From Oscillibacter valericigenes (GTDB lineage Bacteria; Bacillota; Clostridia; Oscillospirales; Oscillospiraceae): a DNA stretch of 44,860 bases. Shown one piece after another: positions 14,552-23,549 of the stretch (its first letter is position 1; the number at the start of each line of letters is the position of its first letter). Below the pieces are notes generated by a model. The model saw only the letters and a program-made list of their open reading frames with translations, did not search any database and was not told where the DNA came from. The stretch lies in NCBI RefSeq assembly GCF_021531315.1, contig NZ_JAFBIQ010000018.1, positions 1-44,860 of the forward strand, in the 5' to 3' direction. The translations under genes were made by a program, and so were the position numbers.

Positions 14552-14580
14552 ATTAAAGTATAAAAAATGCGAAAAGTCAA
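14552..14580 (-). promoter_or_regulatory. Promoter of the BRCT moron
   Basis: Minus strand TTGACT (14575-14580), 17-bp spacer, TTTAAT (14552-14557), in an AT-rich patch about 70 bases before the start codon. Confidence 0.6.
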
Positions 14581-14599
14581 GGGAGGGAGGTAATGCGGC

Positions 14600-17500
14600 T
14601 TGGCAGGACGCAAAGAATACGAACTTCTTTTCAAACTGCAAGCGGCTTTGGGCGGCAATTTCAACGCGGTATTCAATAGCGCGCTGAACACCACAAAGCA
14701 AATGCAGACCAGCCTTTCAAAGATAAACTCCATCACCGGGAAAATCGACGCTTATAAAAAGCAGGAAACCGCCCTTGAATCCAACCGCAAGAAGCTGGCG
14801 AACCTGACCGCGGAGCATGAAAAACTCCAAAAGGAGATCAGCGAAACAGAGGGGCCGACAGACGACTTGCGGGAAAAGCTTGCAAAGAACGAAAAGCAGA
14901 TTGCGGCAACTACCGCCAAAATCGAAACGCAGGAAAAGCGGCTGAAATCGCTGGGTTCTGAACTCACAGACGCGGGCGTGAATACCTCGAATTTGAGCGC
15001 GGAGAACGAACGGCTGGCCAAAACCTACGACAAGGTAAAGCAAAGTCAAGAGGAATTGGCAAAGATTAACGCCGCAATCAGCAAAAACAACGAAGCGATT
15101 TCAAAGACGAAAACACAACTTGCCGGGGTTATTGGCACAGCGGCGGCTTTGGGCGCGGCAATCTATGCCGGACCAGTCAAGAAATCCGCAGAGTTTGAAG
15201 CGCAGATGTCCACCGTCAAGGCGATTTCGGGCGCAACAACGCAGGAAATGGCACAGCTTACGGATGTTGCGAAACGCATGGGCGCTACAACAAAATTTAC
15301 CGCCACGGAAGCTGGAAAAGCCCTTGAATACATGGCTATGGCGGGATGGAAAACCGATCAAATGCTGGGCGGATTGCCGGGCATTATGAACCTTGCCGCC
15401 GCTTCCGGCGAAGATTTAGGCATGGTTTCGGACATCGTGACGGACGGATTAACCGCTTTTGGAATGAAAGCGGGTGAAGCGGGCCATTTTGCGGACGTAT
15501 TGGCGGCGGCCGCCGCAAACTCCAATACGAATATTGAAATGATTGGTGCGTCGTTCAAAAACGTGGCACCGATAGCGGGCGCGGCAGGATATAAAATTGA
15601 AGATATGGCGCTGTCAATCGGCCTTATGGCAAATTCAAGTGTAAAGGCAGAGGAAGCAGGCACCGCAATGAAAAACGCGATTGCAAGTCTGGCGGCACCG
15701 ACGGACAAGCAGTTAAAGTACATGAAAAAGTATGGAATCAGCATGACGAACGCGGACGGAAGCATGAAAACGTTTGATGAAGTCATGGTGAGTTTGCGGG
15801 AAAATTTGCGGGGCTTATCGCGGGATGAACAGTTAGCGGCAACCAGCGTCATGTTTGGAAAGCGCAGTTTCACGGGACTATCAGCGATTATCAATGCGAC
15901 TGACGAAGATTTTCAAAAGCTATCTAATTCCGTCAACAACGCCGCAGGCGCGGCAGAGCGCATGGCGGCAATCAAGATGGACAATTTGGAGGGCGATACA
16001 ATTCTTTTGAAATCCGCATTTGACGCATTGCAAATCGGGTTAGGCGACGCGCTAACGCCCACATTAAGAGAAACCACACAGAGAATCACGGAACTTGTCA
16101 CGAAACTAACAGGATTCATCAACGAAAACCCGGAATTGGTCCGGCAGATCGTGAAAGTAACCGCCGGGCTTTTGGCATTTAAGGCGGCGACCCTAACGGC
16201 AAAGCTGGGATTCCTTGAACTGAAAGGCGGAGTGCTGACGATTCAAAAGGTGCTTGCCCTCTTCAAAGGGAAAACCGCGCTTGCAAGTGTGGAAGCAATG
16301 AGTTTTTCCAGCAAGGTCAAAGGCATTGCAAAGAGTATAACCGGGTATTTCGGAGGAATCGGAAGCGCGGCGGGCGGCGTAGGCCGCGCGTTCGGGCAGA
16401 TGTTCAGCGGAACAAAAATCGGGAATCTGTTTGCAAAGGCAGGCGGCGCGGCGGGCGGCGTATTCTCGAAGCTGTTTTCGGGAATCGGCGGCGTTGCGAC
16501 GCGGACATTTACCGGGGTGGCCGGGAAGATTACGGGAATATTCGGCAAGGCCGGAACCGCAATCGCGGCGGGACCCCTTGGGAAAATCGGAAGCGTGATC
16601 GGAAGCGGAATTGGAAAGGTAACATCCCTTTTCGGCCCGCTGAAAAAGCTGGGCGGCGCTATTTTGGGGCCGTTCGGCGGCATTCTTGGGAAGATTCTTC
16701 CCGTCGTCGGCGTAATTACGCTGATTATTTCGGCGGTGCAAATCCTCCGTGACAATCTCGACAAGGTGCGCGAGGTTGTCGGACGGGTATTCGGAGAAGC
16801 CGGGCTGGTTGTCTTTGACAAGGTGGTTGCGGCGGTAACGAATATCGGAAACACTATCAAGAACATTTTTACGGACGGCAATTTAGGCGGCGCACGTGAC
16901 TTCCTGATAAACCTTTTCGGAGAGGAAGCGACGGGCGTTATTGATGGGGCGATCACAGTTATTCAAACCCTATGGAATATCCTTTCGGGGTTCATTGAGT
17001 TTGTGAACACCTACATTCGCCCGATTGTCGAACAGCTATTTACATTCATTGTTGAAACGGTGCTTCCGCAAATCGCGCAGGCGTTCGCGGAGTGGGCACC
17101 GACAATCGCGGAAGTGCTACAAGGAATCTGGACCGTTGTTCAGACCATTGCAACGGCGATCATGCAGGTAATTCAATTCCTTATGCCGACGATTCAAAAC
17201 ATTATCAGCGTAGGACTTGAAACCATCCGGGGCGTTGTCTCCGGCGTGCTGACCGCAATTAAAGGCGTTGTGGACATATTCGCGGGAATCTTTACCGGGG
17301 ATTGGTCCCGTGTATGGGAGGGCGTGAAAAGCATATTCAGCGGCGTTTGGGAATCGCTGAAAAGCATTGCAAGCGGCGTATTGAATGGCATTATCGGCCT
17401 TATCAACGGGGTTATTTCCGGCTTGAACAAGCTGAAAATTCCCGATTGGGTCCCCGGAATCGGCGGAAAGGGAATCAATATCCCGCTGATTCCCACGTTT

Positions 17501-17908
17501 GCAAAAGGCACAAAGAACACGCCCGACACGTTCATTGCAGGCGAAGCGGGCGCGGAACTTGTGACGAATGCCCGGAACCGTACCGTCTTTAACGCGGCGG
17601 AAACGGGGAGCATTTTCCGCAATCTCGCAAACACAGTAAACACCATTCGAGCGGGGGTGGGTATTCCCTCCCTGCAACTCGCCTATGCAGGGGCCACGGC
17701 CCCCAGTGTTGCGGCCCCGTCGGTTGCGGCGGGTGCGCGTCAATCGTCAATCGTGGTTCACAGCGCGCCCGTTTTCCATGTGGGGAGCGAAGCACAGGCA
17801 GAGGACATTGAAGAACTGTTGCGGAAGCATGACGAAGAATTGCTGGACAAGATCGACGAAAAGCAACGGCAACAGGAGGACGACGAAAGGCGGCGGCAGT
17901 ATGACTAA
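14600..17908 (+). CDS. Tail tape measure protein (TP901 type)
   Basis: 1102 residues from a TTG with GGGAGGGAGG 9 bases upstream; the ATG at 14593 is in another frame. Long coiled coil about 20-190, then the TP901 core (AAIYAGPVKKSAEFEAQMSTVKAISGATTQEM..TEAGKALEYMAMAG), followed by hydrophobic Ala/Gly-rich and I/V/L-rich stretches about 500-800, and a charged C-terminus. It sets tail length and goes into the cell with the DNA. Its length predicts a tail of average myophage size. Confidence 0.92.
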   Translation: MAGRKEYELLFKLQAALGGNFNAVFNSALNTTKQMQTSLSKINSITGKIDAYKKQETALESNRKKLANLTAEHEKLQKEISETEGPTDDLREKLAKNEKQIAATTAKIETQEKRLKSLGSELTDAGVNTSNLSAENERLAKTYDKVKQSQEELAKINAAISKNNEAISKTKTQLAGVIGTAAALGAAIYAGPVKKSAEFEAQMSTVKAISGATTQEMAQLTDVAKRMGATTKFTATEAGKALEYMAMAGWKTDQMLGGLPGIMNLAAASGEDLGMVSDIVTDGLTAFGMKAGEAGHFADVLAAAAANSNTNIEMIGASFKNVAPIAGAAGYKIEDMALSIGLMANSSVKAEEAGTAMKNAIASLAAPTDKQLKYMKKYGISMTNADGSMKTFDEVMVSLRENLRGLSRDEQLAATSVMFGKRSFTGLSAIINATDEDFQKLSNSVNNAAGAAERMAAIKMDNLEGDTILLKSAFDALQIGLGDALTPTLRETTQRITELVTKLTGFINENPELVRQIVKVTAGLLAFKAATLTAKLGFLELKGGVLTIQKVLALFKGKTALASVEAMSFSSKVKGIAKSITGYFGGIGSAAGGVGRAFGQMFSGTKIGNLFAKAGGAAGGVFSKLFSGIGGVATRTFTGVAGKITGIFGKAGTAIAAGPLGKIGSVIGSGIGKVTSLFGPLKKLGGAILGPFGGILGKILPVVGVITLIISAVQILRDNLDKVREVVGRVFGEAGLVVFDKVVAAVTNIGNTIKNIFTDGNLGGARDFLINLFGEEATGVIDGAITVIQTLWNILSGFIEFVNTYIRPIVEQLFTFIVETVLPQIAQAFAEWAPTIAEVLQGIWTVVQTIATAIMQVIQFLMPTIQNIISVGLETIRGVVSGVLTAIKGVVDIFAGIFTGDWSRVWEGVKSIFSGVWESLKSIASGVLNGIIGLINGVISGLNKLKIPDWVPGIGGKGINIPLIPTFAKGTKNTPDTFIAGEAGAELVTNARNRTVFNAAETGSIFRNLANTVNTIRAGVGIPSLQLAYAGATAPSVAAPSVAAGARQSSIVVHSAPVFHVGSEAQAEDIEELLRKHDEELLDKIDEKQRQQEDDERRRQYD

Positions 17909-18110
17909 ATACACCACGATTGCCGGGGATATGTGGGACGGAATCGCCTATAAAACGTTAGGCGACGAAGCTTACACCGACAAGATCATCAAGCAAAATC
18001 CGAAATACCGCCGTCTTTTTGTTTTCCCCGCGGGTATCGTGCTGGACATTCCCGACCCTGACACGCGGGTTTCGGCGGAGTTGCCGCCGTGGAAGAGGGG
18101 GACGGCATGA
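17901..18110 (+). CDS. Tail protein X (LysM-like, P2 gpX)
   Basis: 69 residues from ATG at 17901, overlapping the tape measure stop. TKYTTIAGDMWDGIAYKTLGDEAYTDKIIKQNP and VFPAGIVLDIPD are the gpX/LysM-like fold. Needed at the tail tip or baseplate centre. Confidence 0.9.
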   Translation: MTKYTTIAGDMWDGIAYKTLGDEAYTDKIIKQNPKYRRLFVFPAGIVLDIPDPDTRVSAELPPWKRGTA

Positions 18111-19141
18111 ACGCGCGGAGAACCATTGTGCGCCTGATTTTTGAGGGCGTGGACATTTCGGCAGACATCAATAAACATCTTCTTTCGCTGACCTATACGG
18201 ACAACGAAGAAGATAAAACGGATGATTTGCAACTATCCCTTGACGACCGGGAGGGCGTGTGGCTGGGAAACTGGCTTAACACGCCCTCCGCGTCAAAGGG
18301 CGCGGAAATTTCCGCGGTGATCGTTCAAAAGAATTGGGATTCAACAGGGAAAGACCGGGTTCTTGATTGCGGCGTTTTCGAGGTTGACACCGTGAACGGG
18401 AGCGGCCCACCCGCGAAAGCGACCATCAAGGCCGGGTCAATCCCCTATTCTTCCACCATTCGGACGCAGAAAAAAACAAAGGCGTGGGAAAAAATCACCC
18501 TTTCAGCCCTTGCAAATGAGATTGCAGGAACGAACGGGCTTACCTGTATGTTTGAATCAGCGTTTGACCCGTTTTACACGCGGAAAGAGCAAATGCAGGA
18601 ATCGGACATCACGTTTTTACAGCGCCTTTGCAAAAACGCGGGAATCTCCCTGAAAGTCACCGCAAAAATGATCGTTCTGTTTGACGCGGCGGCTTATGAG
18701 CAGAAAGACGCGGTACGGACGATCAAACGCGGCGCGGCGGACGTTTCCCGGTGGTCCTTTTCCACCAGCTTGCACGACGTATCATACAGCAGTTGCCACG
18801 TTTCCTATACGGACCCGACGACGGCGACGACCATTGAATATACTTACACGCCGCGGGACGCGGACCAAAGCGGGCAGGTGCTGGAGATCAACGAAAAGGT
18901 TTCGAGCCGCGAAGAAGCCCGGCAACTCGCAATGAAGCGTTTACGGCAGAAGAACAAAGAGGAATTCAAAGCGTCGTTCAGCCTTGCCGGGGACGCGCGG
19001 CTGGCCGCGGGAATCACAGTGCTGGTTTCCGGGTACGGCGCGTTTGACGGGAAATACATCATCGAAACGGCGACGCATTCCGTATCGCGGAGCGGGTACA
19101 AAACAGACATTACGTTGCGCCGGGCGCTGGAGGGCTACTGA
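18107..19141 (+). CDS. Baseplate hub protein (P2 gpD family)
   Basis: 344 residues. ATGA overlap with X and GAGGGGG upstream; the longer upstream frame is not needed. RRTIVRLIFEGVDISADINKHLLSLTYTDN..DDLQLSLDD..W, then SDITFLQRLCKNAGISLKVTAKMIVLFD are signatures of the late-control/gpD hub. It forms the trimeric hub that carries the spike. Confidence 0.9.
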   Translation: MNARRTIVRLIFEGVDISADINKHLLSLTYTDNEEDKTDDLQLSLDDREGVWLGNWLNTPSASKGAEISAVIVQKNWDSTGKDRVLDCGVFEVDTVNGSGPPAKATIKAGSIPYSSTIRTQKKTKAWEKITLSALANEIAGTNGLTCMFESAFDPFYTRKEQMQESDITFLQRLCKNAGISLKVTAKMIVLFDAAAYEQKDAVRTIKRGAADVSRWSFSTSLHDVSYSSCHVSYTDPTTATTIEYTYTPRDADQSGQVLEINEKVSSREEARQLAMKRLRQKNKEEFKASFSLAGDARLAAGITVLVSGYGAFDGKYIIETATHSVSRSGYKTDITLRRALEGY

Positions 19142-19473
19142 TGAACGATCTTACAATTTTGAAAAATATTGTGCGAACGGGCTGGGTTTCGTCTGTCAAT
19201 ACGGCGGCGCGCACGGCCCGCGTCACATTCAAAGATAAGGGGAAAACGATTGTTTCCGGCGAACTAAAAGTGATAAAAAGCCCGCCTTTTATCCCAGCAA
19301 AAGGCGTAACACAGCAGACGGAAGAAAAGGGCGGTGGAAGCGGCGACGCGGCGTTTGAAACCCACGCGCACAACGTCACAATCAGCCCGTGGCTACCGTC
19401 GCCGGGTGATTACGTGCTTTGCATTTATATTCCGACGGACGACGGCGACGGGTTCGTGATTGGAGGGATATAG
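19141..19473 (+). CDS. Baseplate spike assembly protein (gpV-like, short)
   Basis: 110 residues. An OB-fold beginning (NIVRTGWVSSVNTAARTARVTFKDKGKTIVSGELKVI), then HAHNVTISPWLPSPGDYVLCIYIPTDDGDGFVIGGI. It has the OB part of gpV but is shorter and lacks an extended beta-helix needle. Stop and start overlap with D. Confidence 0.82.
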   Translation: MNDLTILKNIVRTGWVSSVNTAARTARVTFKDKGKTIVSGELKVIKSPPFIPAKGVTQQTEEKGGGSGDAAFETHAHNVTISPWLPSPGDYVLCIYIPTDDGDGFVIGGI

Positions 19474-19474
19474 A

Positions 19475-19876
19475 GTGGCAACAATCGGAAGCTGGGGCGA
19501 CTTCACCTTTTACGTTTCCCGGCAGGCGGTGAAAACCTTTGACGGCCTGAAATGGGACAGCGCGGCGAAGTATTCGACCCATGAACGGCACTTGAAAGAG
19601 CCGCTTTTGGAGTTTACAGGAACGGACGTTGAAAGCATGACTTTTACCATGTTCTTTTCCGTGTACTTGGGGGTAAACCCGATCAAAGAGGTATCGAAAC
19701 TGCTTCAAGCTATGCGCCGCGGAGAGGTTCACCGCCTTGTGATCGGGCCGAAAGCCTACGGAACAAACAAATGGGTTATTACAAAGCTTTCAAATTCCTT
19801 GGAGCGGTACGACAACCGGGGAAACCTGCTTGTCGCGTCCGTGAACGTCACTATGCAATCATACGCGAGTAGATAG
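19475..19876 (+). CDS. Tail completion/baseplate protein U (P2 gpU family)
   Basis: 133 residues from GTG with GGAGGG 7 bases before. IGSWGDFTFYVSRQAVKTFDGLKWDSAAKYSTHERHL..LEFTGTDVESMTFTMFFS..GVNPIKEVSKLLQAMRRGEVHRLVIG is typical gpU. It caps the tail. Confidence 0.9.
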   Translation: MATIGSWGDFTFYVSRQAVKTFDGLKWDSAAKYSTHERHLKEPLLEFTGTDVESMTFTMFFSVYLGVNPIKEVSKLLQAMRRGEVHRLVIGPKAYGTNKWVITKLSNSLERYDNRGNLLVASVNVTMQSYASR

Positions 19877-19887
19877 GAGGGCGAACA

Positions 19888-20214
19888 ATGGCGTATATCG
19901 TGAAAGCCTACACGCCCGGAAAAATCAACCTTGCGCCACAAAGCACCGTTGAAGAGGTATTGCAAAACGTCGCAATCATCGTGTCAACACCGAAATTTTC
20001 GGTCCCCCTTGAACGGGGGCTGGGGCTTGCACAGCGGTTTATTGACAAGCCGATTCCGGCGGCACAATCTATCCTGATTTCGGAGGTTTTGGACGCGGTG
20101 GAGGAATACGAACCGCGGGCGCAGGTTGAAAACGTAACTTTTGAATTGGGCGATCAACCGGGGGTTTTGATTCCTGTTTTGGAGGTGAGCATAATTGACG
20201 ACGACAACGGTTAG
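19888..20214 (+). CDS. Baseplate wedge protein (gpW/gp25 family)
   Basis: 108 residues. The gp25 core is visible: EEVLQNVAIIVSTPKFSVPLERGLGLAQRFIDKPI and SEVLDAVEEYEPRAQVENVTFE. Forms wedge connections to the sheath. GGAGGG before ATG. Confidence 0.9.
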   Translation: MAYIVKAYTPGKINLAPQSTVEEVLQNVAIIVSTPKFSVPLERGLGLAQRFIDKPIPAAQSILISEVLDAVEEYEPRAQVENVTFELGDQPGVLIPVLEVSIIDDDNG

Positions 20215-21325
20215 GAACTACCCTGATATTTCCTTTGTGGAAACCGACACGGAAGCCATTAAAAACGCCCTGATTCGTTCGTATGAAATCTTCACGGGGC
20301 GCACGCTTTACCCGGCAGACCCGGCCCGCCTGTTCGTTCTTTGGGTGGCCGACATCATCGTTCAAGAGCGGGTCAACATCGACTTTTCGGCAAAACAGAA
20401 CGTCCCACGGTATGCAGAGGGTGAATATTTGGATTCCCTCGCGGAACTGTTCAAAGACGCTTACAGGCTGGAGCCGGAAAAGGCAAAGACGACGTTAAAA
20501 TTCACGCTTTCAATCAAGCTGGAGGTTGCGACCGTCATTCCGGCGGGAACACGGGTGACAGCCGACGGCGAAATTGTATTTGCGACGCTGGAAAGCCTGA
20601 CTATCCCGGCGGGCGAATTGTCCGGGGAGGTCAAAGCGGAATGCCTGACGGCAGGAGAGAGCGGAAACGGCTTTGTTCCGGGGCAGATCAACCAGCCGAT
20701 TGACATTTTCCCGTATTATCAGAGCGTGGAAAACACCACGGAAAGCGCGGGCGGCGCGGACGAAGAGAGCGACGCGGCGTTTTATGAACGTATGCGGGAG
20801 AGCGTCGAAACCTTTTCGACCGCCGGGCCGCTGGGCGGCTATGTGTACTTTGCAAAAACGGCGTCGCCCCTGATTGTGGACGTGAAAGCAACATCGCCCA
20901 CACCGGGCGTTGTAGACGTGCGGGTTCTGCTTCAAGATGGAGAATTGCCGGGAGAAGAGATTTTGAACAAGGTTTCCGAAATCCTTTCGGCGGCAAAGGT
21001 CCGCCCGCTGACCGACAACGTGCAGGTCAAGGCCCCGGAAGCTGTATCGTATGACATCGACTTTACATACTACACCACATCGGGCGGCGCTTTGAGCGAC
21101 AGCGCGGCGGCGGCGAACGTTGCCGCGGCGGTTGCGGCCTACAAAGAGTGGCAGGCCGGGAAGATGGGCCGGGACATTGACCCGTCGGAACTGATTTACA
21201 GAATCAAGCAAACGGGCGTAAAGCGCGTCGAAGTACGAAGCCCCGTATTTACCGTCGTTGCCGACAATGCCGTTGCGCAATGCGGAGAAACCGCCATTGT
21301 AAACGGGGGTGCGGAGAGTGAATAA
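20195..21325 (+). CDS. Baseplate protein J (P2 gpJ/gp6 family)
   Basis: 376 residues from TTG with GGAGGTG upstream, overlapping the W stop by 20 bases. NYPDISFVETDTEAIKNALIRSYEIFTGRTLYPADPARLFVLWVADIIVQERVNIDFSAKQNVPRYAEGEYLD and later AESDEES-like/EERVR region (EESDAAFYERMRESVETFSTAGPLGGYVYFAK) are diagnostic. Confidence 0.93.
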   Translation: MTTTTVRNYPDISFVETDTEAIKNALIRSYEIFTGRTLYPADPARLFVLWVADIIVQERVNIDFSAKQNVPRYAEGEYLDSLAELFKDAYRLEPEKAKTTLKFTLSIKLEVATVIPAGTRVTADGEIVFATLESLTIPAGELSGEVKAECLTAGESGNGFVPGQINQPIDIFPYYQSVENTTESAGGADEESDAAFYERMRESVETFSTAGPLGGYVYFAKTASPLIVDVKATSPTPGVVDVRVLLQDGELPGEEILNKVSEILSAAKVRPLTDNVQVKAPEAVSYDIDFTYYTTSGGALSDSAAAANVAAAVAAYKEWQAGKMGRDIDPSELIYRIKQTGVKRVEVRSPVFTVVADNAVAQCGETAIVNGGAESE

Positions 21326-22001
21326 CAACGACCTGTTTTCCGTTGACTTCACCCGCTCACTCCCCCCGGCGTTGAAAAATGACCCGAATATGCTTGCGCT
21401 GGCGCAGGTTATCGCGGAGCAATTACAAATCAACGCAAAGGACATCGAAAAGAACATCATATACGCCCGTATTGATGAACTGGACGAACAAACCCTTGAT
21501 ATTCTGGCCTACGACCTCCACGTTGATTGGTACGACTATTCTTACCCTATCGACGTAAAGCGCCGGACCATTCGGGACAGCGTAAAGGTTCACCGACAGT
21601 TGGGGACGAAATACGCCGTCGAAACCGCGCTGGGGGCCGTATTCCCTGGAACGACCGTCAAGGAATGGTTCGAGTACGGCGGCGACCCCTATATGTTCAA
21701 AGTTATCATCGGCGCGACCGAATCGGGCGTTTCGGCGGAGCGGCAAGCGGCGGTTTTGGAGCGGGTGCAGTTTTATAAAAATCTCCGTTCCCACCTTGAA
21801 GCGATCAGCTATCAGATTGAAAAACGAACGACTGTGCAGGTTGCCGCCGTGCATTCCGTCGGAACCCGGCTGGAGGTTTACCCATATCTTGCGCACGGTA
21901 TGGAATCGAGCGGCGGCGTGTTCTATGCGGGCTTTACGAAGTACGGGCGTAAGCTTGAAATTTTCCCGAACGAAGCGTTCGGCGATCATTGGGAGGTATA
22001 A
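21318..22001 (+). CDS. Tail protein I (P2 gpI family)
   Basis: 227 residues from GTG at 21318 with GGGGGTG about 6 bases before; a start at 21309 is also open. NNNDLFSVDFTRSLPPALKNDPNMLALAQVIAEQL and LDEQTLDILAYDLHVDWYDYSYPIDVKRRTIRDSV are diagnostic of gpI. It joins the fibre to the baseplate. Confidence 0.9.
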   Translation: MNNNDLFSVDFTRSLPPALKNDPNMLALAQVIAEQLQINAKDIEKNIIYARIDELDEQTLDILAYDLHVDWYDYSYPIDVKRRTIRDSVKVHRQLGTKYAVETALGAVFPGTTVKEWFEYGGDPYMFKVIIGATESGVSAERQAAVLERVQFYKNLRSHLEAISYQIEKRTTVQVAAVHSVGTRLEVYPYLAHGMESSGGVFYAGFTKYGRKLEIFPNEAFGDHWEV

Positions 22002-22004
22002 AAG

Positions 22005-22886
22005 ATGGCGGAAACTGAAAGAACATACGGGACCATTGTTACCGACGTAGGAACAAACCTTATCACGGCGGCGGTCATGGACGGAACGAAAGTCAACATC
22101 ACCACGCTGGCCGTCGGCGACGGCGGCGGGGCGTACTATCAGCCCACCCCGAATATGACGGCCTTAAAGAACACGTGCTGGAGCGGCCCGGTCAAGAGCG
22201 TTTCGGTCAATGAGGATTCCCCGAACATGATTGACGTTGTGGCAATCGTGCCGTCGTCCGTCGGCGGTTTCACCATCCGCGAAATGAGCGCGGAGGACGA
22301 CGCGGGGAACATGATTGCAATTTGCAACACCCCGGACACCGAAAAAGTCGTGATTGCCAGCGGCGCGGCGGGAGAAATCGAACTGACAATGCACATTGAG
22401 ATTTCAAACACCGGGGCGATCACCTTTATTGTTGACCCCGCCGTGATCTCCGCAACGAAAAAGGACCTTGAAGAGCATAACGCGTCGGCAAAGGCCCACC
22501 AAACCCTGATTGAGAAAAAGGCCGACATAATCGACCTGAACGCCCACGCTAACAACTCCGAAATTCACGTGAACCCCTCCACGATGGCGAACTATGACAC
22601 CGCTATTGCCGGGCTGATTCAGCACACGGAGGACACCACCGTTCACGTGACGGTGGAAGAGCGGGCCGCGTGGAATGGGGCCACGGCTACGGCGGCGCAG
22701 GCGGCGGCAGACGCGGCGGAAGCCTTGAACAAGGTTGCCGCCCTCGAAAGCCGCGTTGCCCGCGTGGAAGATGGCCTTTTCAACAACATCACCGGGAACC
22801 CGTATCTTGTGTCCTTTGATTCCCTCGACGGAATCGTTCTGACAAAGGGCGTATGGAACGCGGAGCGAAACAGAATCGAATGTTGA
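22005..22886 (+). CDS. Tail-collar fibre protein
   Basis: 293 residues. MAETERTYGTIVTDVGTNLITAAVMDGTKVNITTLAVGDGGGAYYQPTPNMTAL is the phage tail-collar fibre N-terminal domain (DUF3751 type). The middle repeats (HQTLIEKKADIIDLNAHANNSEIHVNP, HTEDTTVHVTVEERAAWNGA) resemble triple-stranded fibre modules. A coiled-coil part follows; the end is short and lacks an obvious receptor domain. Its position just before the DGR suggests it carries the diversified protein as a tip; that is inference. Confidence 0.85.
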   Translation: MAETERTYGTIVTDVGTNLITAAVMDGTKVNITTLAVGDGGGAYYQPTPNMTALKNTCWSGPVKSVSVNEDSPNMIDVVAIVPSSVGGFTIREMSAEDDAGNMIAICNTPDTEKVVIASGAAGEIELTMHIEISNTGAITFIVDPAVISATKKDLEEHNASAKAHQTLIEKKADIIDLNAHANNSEIHVNPSTMANYDTAIAGLIQHTEDTTVHVTVEERAAWNGATATAAQAAADAAEALNKVAALESRVARVEDGLFNNITGNPYLVSFDSLDGIVLTKGVWNAERNRIEC

Positions 22887-23110
22887 CGGAATATGCGTGT
22901 ACCCGGCGGGAATTGTCCTGCATTATCGGGAATCTTTTTACAGAGATCGAACCGCCTTGCGAACGGTGCGGTGCCGCTGATGAATTGACGATCAGCGGCA
23001 CCACCTACACCGGGAGCCGGGCGGTTCTGACTATTACCGAATACGGATTCAAATTCGAGGGCGACCCGTCAGAGGTTGCGAGAATCCGGGAAAGGCGGTG
23101 CCTACAATGA
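22880..23110 (+). CDS. Small Cys-containing protein before avd
   Basis: 76 residues from an ATG that overlaps the fibre stop (ATGTTGA). PPCERCGAADELTISGTTYTGSRAVLTITEYGF has a CxxC and a beta hairpin. Coupled to avd through ATGA. Could be a tail-tip or DGR accessory; unrecognised. Confidence 0.55.
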   Translation: MLTEYACTRRELSCIIGNLFTEIEPPCERCGAADELTISGTTYTGSRAVLTITEYGFKFEGDPSEVARIRERRCLQ

Positions 23111-23535
23111 ACCAGCCGCCCGCAGAGGGTAAGCAAAACGAATTTATCATCATCACCAAAGCAAAGGATTTAGCCTTTCATACATACATGATGGCGACCG
23201 AAAGGCGATTTCCAAAGAAACACCGCAAATTAGCGGTTGACCTTATGGACTTTGCGCGCGAAATCGTGATTCACATTCAGGACGCGAACGACCTTGATAT
23301 TTCCGACGCAGGGGAATTCAAGGAACGGCGTTACGAACAAAAGAAAGCCCTTTCGCGCTGTAAAGACGTTCTTTTCCTGATCGAGTTAGCCGAAAGGCGC
23401 AATCTTATTTCAAAAGAGCAATGCACCGCATGGGCGCAATACGCTATTGAAGTAAAGCGCATGACGGCAAGCTGGAGAAAGAAAGACCGGGAGCGATTCG
23501 CAGAAATGCAAAGAGGAAACACGCCGCGGCGGTAA
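23107..23535 (+). CDS. avd: DGR accessory protein Avd (four-helix bundle)
   Basis: 142 residues from ATG, ATGA-coupled upstream. NEFIIITKAKDLAFHTYMMATERRFPKKHRKLAVDLMDFAREIVIHIQDAND..RRYEQKKALSRCKDVLFLIELAERRNLISKEQCTAWAQYAIEVKRMTASW has the basic four-helix-bundle pattern of bAvd proteins. Avd binds the reverse transcriptase and the template RNA and is needed for mutagenic retrohoming. It lies directly before the template repeat, as in the BPP-1 DGR. Confidence 0.92.
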   Translation: MNQPPAEGKQNEFIIITKAKDLAFHTYMMATERRFPKKHRKLAVDLMDFAREIVIHIQDANDLDISDAGEFKERRYEQKKALSRCKDVLFLIELAERRNLISKEQCTAWAQYAIEVKRMTASWRKKDRERFAEMQRGNTPRR

Positions 23536-23549
23536 CGCCCGGCGTTTTT
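23534..23549 (+). terminator. Short hairpin with T-run at the avd stop
   Basis: AACGC-CCG-GCGTT stem followed by TTTTC, overlapping the avd stop. Too weak for certain termination; may instead shape the 5' part of the template RNA. Confidence 0.4.

Noticed and set aside
20510-21460. 316-codon minus-strand frame in the tail operon
   Set aside because: Complement of genes J and I, typical for GC-rich coding DNA.
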